A DNA stretch of 8,714 bases from Methyloceanibacter sp. GTDB taxonomy: Bacteria > Pseudomonadota > Alphaproteobacteria > Rhizobiales > Methyloligellaceae. Position 1 is the stretch's first letter. The number at the start of each line of letters is the position of its first letter. The stretch lies in NCBI GenBank assembly GCA_016649675.1, contig JAENXG010000092.1:1-8714 (forward strand), read 5' to 3'. Shown here piece after piece: positions 5,392-8,714 of the stretch. The translations under genes and the position numbers were made by a program. Below the pieces are notes generated by a model, which was given only the letters and a program-made list of their open reading frames with translations, did no database searches and had not been told where the DNA came from.

Positions 5392-7176
5392 TCATGCCGC
5401 CGAGACCGTCGGCGTCTGCAGCAGCGCCTCGACCGATTCGCTTGGGCTATCGAGCGGCAGGAGGATGGTGGCGGTCGTGCCCTGTCCGAGCGTGCTGGCG
5501 AGCTCGAGCTTGCCGTCGTGGAGCCGCGCCAGTCCCTTCACCACCGACAGCCCGAGGCCGGCGCCGTCATAGCTCCGGTCGTAAGAATTGTTTGCTTGCA
5601 CGAAGGGATTGCCGAGCTTCGGCAGGTCCAACTCGGCGATGCCGATGCCGTTGTCGGCGACGACGAGCTCGACGCTTCCCTCCACAACCCGGGCCGAGAC
5701 GCGCACCCAACCGCCGGGATCGGTGAACTTGATGGCGTTCGAGATCACATTGAGCAGCATCTGCTTGCAGGCGCGCTTGTCCGCTGGAAGCTCCGGTATG
5801 CCGGGCGCCACATCGACGATGAGGGACAGCGATCTCTGCTCGGCGGTATGCCGCATGATATCGCAACAGGACTTGACCAGCGACGCCACGTCGAAGGGCT
5901 CCTTGACGATCTTGAACTTGCCCGCCTCGATCTTCGACATGTCGAGGATGTCGTTGACGACATTCAAGAGGTGCTCGCCGCTTTCATGGATGAGCCGCGC
6001 ATAGTCGCGGTAGCGCGCCTCGCCGAGCGCGCCGAACAGTTCACGATTGAGGATCTCGGAGAAGCCGATCACGGCGTTGAGCGGCGTGCGCAGCTCGTGA
6101 CTCATATTGGCGAGGAACTGCGTCTTGGCGCGGCTTGCGCTCTCGGCCTCGTCGCGGGTGCGCGTGAGCTCGGCCTCTTGCGCTTTGCGATCGGAGATGT
6201 CGCGCGTGACGGCGACGGTGCTGGGCCGCTCGATCGCGCTCCCGTCTTGCGGCCGCATCGGCCGGCACCGCATCTCGACCCAGACATAGCGGGCCGGGTC
6301 GGATGCACCCGCGCGGCGCACTCTGAACTCGACGGCGATCGGCTCGCCGTTGGCGTGGCAGCGTGACAACGCCGTGAGGTAGGCCGGCCGGTCGGCGACG
6401 TGCACGCGCTCGAGCAGGCCGTCGCCGACGACTTTCTGCGCCGGCTCCCCGAAGAGCTGCTGCGCGCCGAGCGAAGCGAAGACGACGCGGCCCTTCTCGT
6501 CGTGGCGAGTGATCATGTCGGTCGCGTTCTCGGCGAGTAGCCGGTAACGCTCCTCGCCCGCGCGAATCGCATTCTCCGATCGCTTGTGCACAAGCTGGAC
6601 CATCACCGCGAGCGCGGCGCAATAGGCCGTGGCCGTAATGGCGCCGATGAAGGCGAGCAGGATCGGCGACAGCGACAGCGTGTGCGGCGCCTGCATATAG
6701 CCGAACCATTCGCCGAAGCCGAGGATGGTGAGGCCAAGGCCGGCAACGCCAGCGGCCCAGGCGACGATGCGCCGGTCCGTAGCGAGCGCCGCCTCTAGCG
6801 GCACGGCCACCATCCACGGGATCAGCCACGAGCTGAGCCCCCCCGTGAGCCAGGCGCAGTAGGTGACGAGGCCGGCGAAGTTTGCCGCCGAGGCGAGGTG
6901 GGCAGCGGCGAACCTGCCGGTGCGCGACAGAAAGATAGCGATGCCGATGGGCGACAGAAGCCAGAGGAAGGCGGCAGCGCTGAGCAGCGACGGCTTGCCG
7001 CTCACCACGAGATAGATGGGGAAGACGCAGAGCGCGAGCAGGCCACCCAGCAGATGCGACGCGATGAAGGATTGATGACGGGCGGCCGTCAGGACGTCGC
7101 CGCGGACAGACTCATGCACGAGCGAGCTGAAATAGGCGGCAAGCCCGCGGATACTTTCACGACCAAACACGCGCAT
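5392..7176 (-). CDS. divJ: DivJ-like membrane sensor histidine kinase with PAS domain
   Basis: Sensor kinase of 594 residues: six hydrophobic segments (about 39-58, 66-83, 91-110, 116-131, 137-155, 172-196), a PAS domain (about 208-327), a coiled coil (328-355), then the kinase core. The H-box NMSHELRTPLNAVIGFSE carries phospho-acceptor His360; the ATPase domain has the N-box (NVISNAIKF, Asn480), DNGIGI (Asp508) and GAGLGL (538-543), so it looks active. In Caulobacter, DivJ phosphorylates DivK and PleD to control CtrA and the cell cycle. The layout, the H-box of the DivJ/PleC type, and a length close to Caulobacter DivJ (about 597 aa) favour this name; a PleC- or PdhS-type kinase remains possible because orthology was not tested. 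No response regulator lies nearby. ATG 7176 is chosen; an in-frame TTG at 7191 is an alternative, and neither has a good Shine-Dalgarno. Confidence 0.85.
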   Translation of the reverse strand: MRVFGRESIRGLAAYFSSLVHESVRGDVLTAARHQSFIASHLLGGLLALCVFPIYLVVSGKPSLLSAAAFLWLLSPIGIAIFLSRTGRFAAAHLASAANFAGLVTYCAWLTGGLSSWLIPWMVAVPLEAALATDRRIVAWAAGVAGLGLTILGFGEWFGYMQAPHTLSLSPILLAFIGAITATAYCAALAVMVQLVHKRSENAIRAGEERYRLLAENATDMITRHDEKGRVVFASLGAQQLFGEPAQKVVGDGLLERVHVADRPAYLTALSRCHANGEPIAVEFRVRRAGASDPARYVWVEMRCRPMRPQDGSAIERPSTVAVTRDISDRKAQEAELTRTRDEAESASRAKTQFLANMSHELRTPLNAVIGFSEILNRELFGALGEARYRDYARLIHESGEHLLNVVNDILDMSKIEAGKFKIVKEPFDVASLVKSCCDIMRHTAEQRSLSLIVDVAPGIPELPADKRACKQMLLNVISNAIKFTDPGGWVRVSARVVEGSVELVVADNGIGIAELDLPKLGNPFVQANNSYDRSYDGAGLGLSVVKGLARLHDGKLELASTLGQGTTATILLPLDSPSESVEALLQTPTVSAA

Positions 7177-7225
7177 CTCGGAGCGGACCAATGGCCGCTG
7201 CCGTCCCCGATTGTCTTGACCTCCT

Positions 7226-7256
7226 ATTATTAACGCTGGCGCTTAAGGAAGCTTAA
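7226..7256 (-). promoter_or_regulatory. Candidate CtrA-controlled kinase promoter
   Basis: Three TTAA tetramers occur at 7230-7233, 7243-7246 and 7253-7256. The last two form the inverted repeat TTAAGGAAGCTTAA (TTAA-N6-TTAA), one base shorter than the usual N7 spacing of full CtrA sites. On the minus strand TAATAAT (7232-7226) could be a -10, which places the TTAA pair over the -35 position, as at many CtrA-activated promoters in Caulobacter. Transcription would then start near 7219, giving a leader of about 30-45 nt. The link to CtrA is inferred from motif form and from the DivJ-type gene it would control. Confidence 0.4.
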
Positions 7257-7348
7257 AACGTGAATGTCAGCAGCTCCGCCCAGACATCCAAGGGCCATCG
7301 CCAGCTCTGAGCCCCCAGGGTCCCGCGGATTATCTAAAATTTGATGCA

Positions 7349-7418
7349 ATTCTGACGATCATTAAGAATGAACTATAGTGAAGTATTATGAAAGTGCTAA
7401 TCATGTGATCGTCAGAAT
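7349..7418. repeat. Perfect 13-bp inverted repeat in an AT-rich island
   Basis: ATTCTGACGATCA (7349-7361) and TGATCGTCAGAAT (7406-7418) are exact reverse complements separated by 44 bp. The spacer is AT-rich and includes CTATAG and TATTAT, which could serve as -10 elements. Possible roles are paired operator sites for a DNA-binding regulator, a long hairpin in a transcript from either strand, or the remains of a small palindromic intergenic element. ATGCAATT also occurs as a direct repeat at 7344-7351 and 7422-7429. Confidence 0.75.
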
Positions 7419-7437
7419 CGAATGCAATTTTCGATTC
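7415..7437. repeat. 8-bp hairpin with a GANTC site in each arm
   Basis: GAATCGAA (7415-7422) pairs exactly with TTCGATTC (7430-7437) around a 7-nt loop. Each arm contains a GANTC site (GAATC at 7415-7419, GATTC at 7433-7437), the recognition sequence of the alphaproteobacterial cell-cycle methyltransferase CcrM. The left arm shares GAAT with the right arm of the 13-bp inverted repeat, so the two structures cannot form fully at the same time. Confidence 0.6.
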
Positions 7438-7480
7438 AAACTTTATTGATTGCAGTGAAGCTCCCTTATTTTCTCTGCGC

Positions 7481-7486
7481 TATATT
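7481..7486 (+). promoter_or_regulatory. -10 element candidate for the DUF5330 gene
   Basis: TATATT in the context GCGCTATATTGCCC resembles alphaproteobacterial housekeeping -10 boxes, and the closely similar CTATATTG precedes sufE. Transcription would begin near 7492, leaving a leader of about 57 nt before ATG 7549. No strong TTGAC-type -35 lies at the proper distance, so an activator may be needed or the promoter may be elsewhere. Confidence 0.35.
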
Positions 7487-7548
7487 GCCCATCTGAGGGG
7501 AACGATAGCGGTGACAAGCCGCAACCTTTTAACAGAGAGGGCAAGGCG

Positions 7549-7938
7549 ATGATGTTTCTCATAAGGACGGCCTTTTGGCTGACGGTCCTTATCCTGTTGC
7601 TCCCGACCGACGATCGGCAGCGCAGCGAAGTCTACGGAACGGCTGAGGCAGCGGTGAAGGACGTGACCACGTTCTGCGACCGCAACCCGGACACCTGCGC
7701 CAAGGGCAAGGACGCTTTCAGCGTGTTCGTGCAAAAGGCGGAGTTCGGCGCGCGCATGCTGATGGGCTTCATCAAGGACGAGACCGGAAGCGGCGGTGAG
7801 GACACCTCGGCGTCGGGATCGAGTTCCGAGATGCCAACCGCTTCCGAGCCGGCAAGCTACATGAGCGGCTCACAGGACACGCTCGACCCTGCGGATCGCG
7901 AAGAGGCCTGGTCCGGCCCCGATCCAGCCGGGACTTAA
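7549..7938 (+). CDS. DUF5330 family small membrane protein
   Basis: A 129-residue protein that begins MMFLIRTAFWLTVLILLLPT, a hydrophobic segment (about 3-19) that acts as a signal anchor or uncleaved signal. It is followed by the family core with AEAAVKDVTTFCDRNPDTCAKG and a helix with two cysteines, Cys43 and Cys50 (CDRNPDTC), which could form a periplasmic disulfide. Residues after about 80 are Ser/Gly/Glu-rich and look disordered. ATG 7549 is followed directly by a second ATG; GAGAGG (7535-7540) is a good Shine-Dalgarno for the first. The family is typical of Hyphomicrobiales and has no known function. It lies upstream of sufE in the same direction, but about 190 bp with several hairpins separates them, so they are probably transcribed independently. 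Confidence 0.9.
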   Translation: MMFLIRTAFWLTVLILLLPTDDRQRSEVYGTAEAAVKDVTTFCDRNPDTCAKGKDAFSVFVQKAEFGARMLMGFIKDETGSGGEDTSASGSSSEMPTASEPASYMSGSQDTLDPADREEAWSGPDPAGT

Positions 7939-7957
7939 GCGGCGAGGCTCGCTGCAA

Positions 7958-8058
7958 GGCCCTCGACGGGCCGCAAGAGAATTTTGGCAGACCCCCCCGC
8001 CTGCCAAGGGCGCGCATTTGGGAAGGTTTAAGCCCTTTCCCTCCCAATTTGCGCGCCC
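7958..8058 (+). terminator. Three consecutive hairpins between DUF5330 and sufE
   Basis: Three inverted repeats follow one another. GGCCC (7958-7962) pairs with GGGCC (7968-7972), followed 10 nt later by TTTT. TTGGCAG (7984-7990) pairs with CTGCCAA (8001-8007). GGGCGCGCA plus TTGGGA (8008-8016, 8018-8023) pairs with TCCCAA plus TGCGCGCCC (8042-8047, 8050-8058) across a small internal loop; it is followed by AATTCTTT. The second and third abut exactly. The third is the most stable and is the best candidate for the DUF5330 terminator, though its T-run is broken. A structured small RNA is an alternative. Confidence 0.5.
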
Positions 8059-8116
8059 CAATTCTTTCGGCACGATCCTCCCTACGAAGTCGGTCGCAGC
8101 CGCCGTCATTCCCTCC

Positions 8117-8122
8117 TATATT
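8117..8122 (+). promoter_or_regulatory. sufE -10 element implying a leaderless transcript
   Basis: TATATT (in CTCCTATATTGAG) ends 6 bp before ATG 8129. A start site 6-7 bp after the -10 would coincide with the A of the ATG, and no Shine-Dalgarno precedes the codon, so the mRNA is probably leaderless. The -35 region (about 8094-8099, TCGCAG) is a poor match to TTGACA. Confidence 0.5.
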
Positions 8123-8128
8123 GAGTCC

Positions 8129-8590
8129 ATGGACACGCTGAACGAGACGCGCTCCGAGGCGAGCTTCGAAGAGATCCTCTCCGATTTCGAGCTTCTCGAC
8201 GATTGGGAGGACCGCTATCGCTACGTCATCGAGCTGGGGCGGAGGCTTCAGCCTCTGTCCGACGAGGAGCGCTCTGCCGCCAACAAGGTGCAAGGTTGCG
8301 TGAGCCAGGTCTGGCTCGCCACGCGGGTCGATCAAAGCGGAGACAGCCCACGCTTGAACTTTATCGGCGACAGCGACGCCCATATCGTTCGTGGGCTGAT
8401 CGCGATCCTCTTTGCGCTCTATTCGGGCAAGACCGCCGAAGAAATCGTGAGTATCGACGCACGCCACAAGCTCGGGCAGTTGCATCTCAATGAGCATCTG
8501 ACACCGCAGCGCTCGAACGGCCTCATGGCCATGGTGAAGCGGATCAGAAGCGACGCCGAGACCGCTCTTAGCCAACGCACGCTGCACTAG
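8129..8590 (+). CDS. sufE: SufE family Fe-S cluster assembly sulfur acceptor
   Basis: A 153-residue cytoplasmic protein. SufE accepts persulfide sulfur from the cysteine desulfurase SufS and passes it to the SufBCD scaffold during Fe-S cluster assembly. The acceptor is Cys57 in the family motif KVQGCVSQVWLAT. Other conserved stretches are FELLDDWEDRYRYVIELG near the N-terminus, DSDAHIVRGLIAILFALYSG (81-100) and LTPQRSNGLMAMVKRIR toward the end. Length is usual for the family and no key residue is missing. ATG 8129 is chosen because the family begins here and a -10 box lies directly upstream; the in-frame extension back to 8018 runs through a hairpin and lacks SufE similarity. No sufS, sufB, sufC or sufD gene is in the window, so this is a standalone sufE. 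Confidence 0.95.
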   Translation: MDTLNETRSEASFEEILSDFELLDDWEDRYRYVIELGRRLQPLSDEERSAANKVQGCVSQVWLATRVDQSGDSPRLNFIGDSDAHIVRGLIAILFALYSGKTAEEIVSIDARHKLGQLHLNEHLTPQRSNGLMAMVKRIRSDAETALSQRTLH

Positions 8591-8611
8591 GACTGCATCG
8601 CGACAGGCGGT

Positions 8612-8714
8612 TCATGGATCCCGCCGCTTGCGCTGGTCCGCGTTCCACGCATCGAGCGTCGGACGATAGTCCTCGCTGCCCCAATGGCGCAGGCCACCGC
8701 TCTCCCGCCTCTGC
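8612..8714 (-). CDS. C-terminal end of an unrecognised protein (partial)
   Basis: On the minus strand one frame is open from the window edge to a TGA (8612-8614), encoding 33 residues that include LRHWGSEDYRPTLDAWNADQ and end in KRRDP. The composition (Trp, Tyr, Asp, a basic end) looks like a genuine soluble protein C-terminus and not a shadow frame, but I do not recognise the family. It is convergent with sufE, 21 bp between stop codons. The start lies beyond the window. Confidence 0.5.
   Translation of the reverse strand, partial: QRRESGGLRHWGSEDYRPTLDAWNADQRKRRDP

Larger units (their letters stand above)
7177..7548. other. Divergent intergenic region with no gene seen
   Basis: This region separates the minus-strand kinase from plus-strand DUF5330. 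I see no plausible protein-coding ORF and no tRNA-like fold. Near the kinase it has TTAA boxes; positions 7331-7470 form an AT-rich island (44 G/C of 140 bases, about 31%) in a GC-rich neighbourhood, with repeats listed separately; near DUF5330 it has a TATATT -10 candidate. An unlisted small RNA cannot be excluded. Confidence 0.7.

Noticed and set aside
5359..6366. A 335-codon plus-strand open frame opposite the kinase core.
   Set aside because: It is antisense to the conserved H, N and G boxes of the kinase and has no family signature.
7216..7221. TTGACC on the plus strand as a -35 for a long DUF5330 leader or an RNA gene.
   Set aside because: No acceptable -10 is found 16-18 bp downstream, and the sequence is explained as the complement of AGGAGGT.
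8018..8128. N-terminal extension of SufE by 37 codons from a TTG.
   Set aside because: The extension overlaps a hairpin and the probable promoter, and has no similarity to the SufE family.
1..8714. A defence system, mobile element or CRISPR array as the sought new system.
   Set aside because: No transposase, integrase, nuclease, toxin or regularly spaced repeat is present; genes and composition are those of core chromosome.

Overview
The window is a GC-rich stretch (roughly 60-65% by eye) of what looks like an alphaproteobacterial chromosome, most likely order Hyphomicrobiales (Rhizobiales). The reasons are the families present (DUF1491, DUF5330, the DUF1214/DUF1254 pair, a DivJ-type histidine kinase), the TATATTG-type -10 elements, and CtrA-like TTAA boxes and GANTC sites upstream of the kinase. 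No database search was possible, so family names come from recognition of the translated sequences. I see no mobile element, CRISPR array, tRNA or rRNA. This is ordinary core chromosome, and the less expected signals are in the intergenic regions.

Layout, left to right. The 3' end of an unrecognised plus-strand gene (1-125) is followed by a compact class A penicillin-binding protein (273-2588). A hairpin that covers a ribosome binding site (2668-2698) leads into two overlapping membrane-anchored genes, DUF1214 (2711-3298) and DUF1254 (3289-3852). Convergent to these is a minus-strand series: a 63-residue small protein (3864-4055), a DUF1491 protein (4172-4519), a membrane-anchored peptidoglycan-binding protein (4541-5239) and a six-TM PAS/histidine kinase resembling DivJ (5392-7176). 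A 372-bp divergent intergenic region (7177-7548) holds CtrA-like boxes, an AT-rich island of about 31% GC with a perfect 13-bp inverted repeat, and an 8-bp hairpin carrying a GANTC site in each arm. On its other side lie plus-strand DUF5330 (7549-7938) and sufE (8129-8590), separated by consecutive hairpins. SufE appears to be leaderless. The window ends in the C-terminus of an unrecognised minus-strand gene (8612-8714).

Functionally, the window combines cell-envelope work (peptidoglycan synthesis and binding, membrane-anchored envelope proteins), cell-cycle signalling (DivJ-type kinase, with candidate CtrA and CcrM control sites upstream) and Fe-S cluster assembly (SufE). The kinase, the peptidoglycan-binding gene and DUF1491 run in one direction and could be co-transcribed, but a strongly structured 56-nt element between kinase and peptidoglycan-binding gene may separate or attenuate them.

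I did not find a convincing new multi-gene system. The best leads are regulatory: the repeat-rich divergent region upstream of the kinase, the SD-sequestering hairpin before DUF1214, the structured leader at 5259-5314, and the hairpin cluster before a leaderless sufE.
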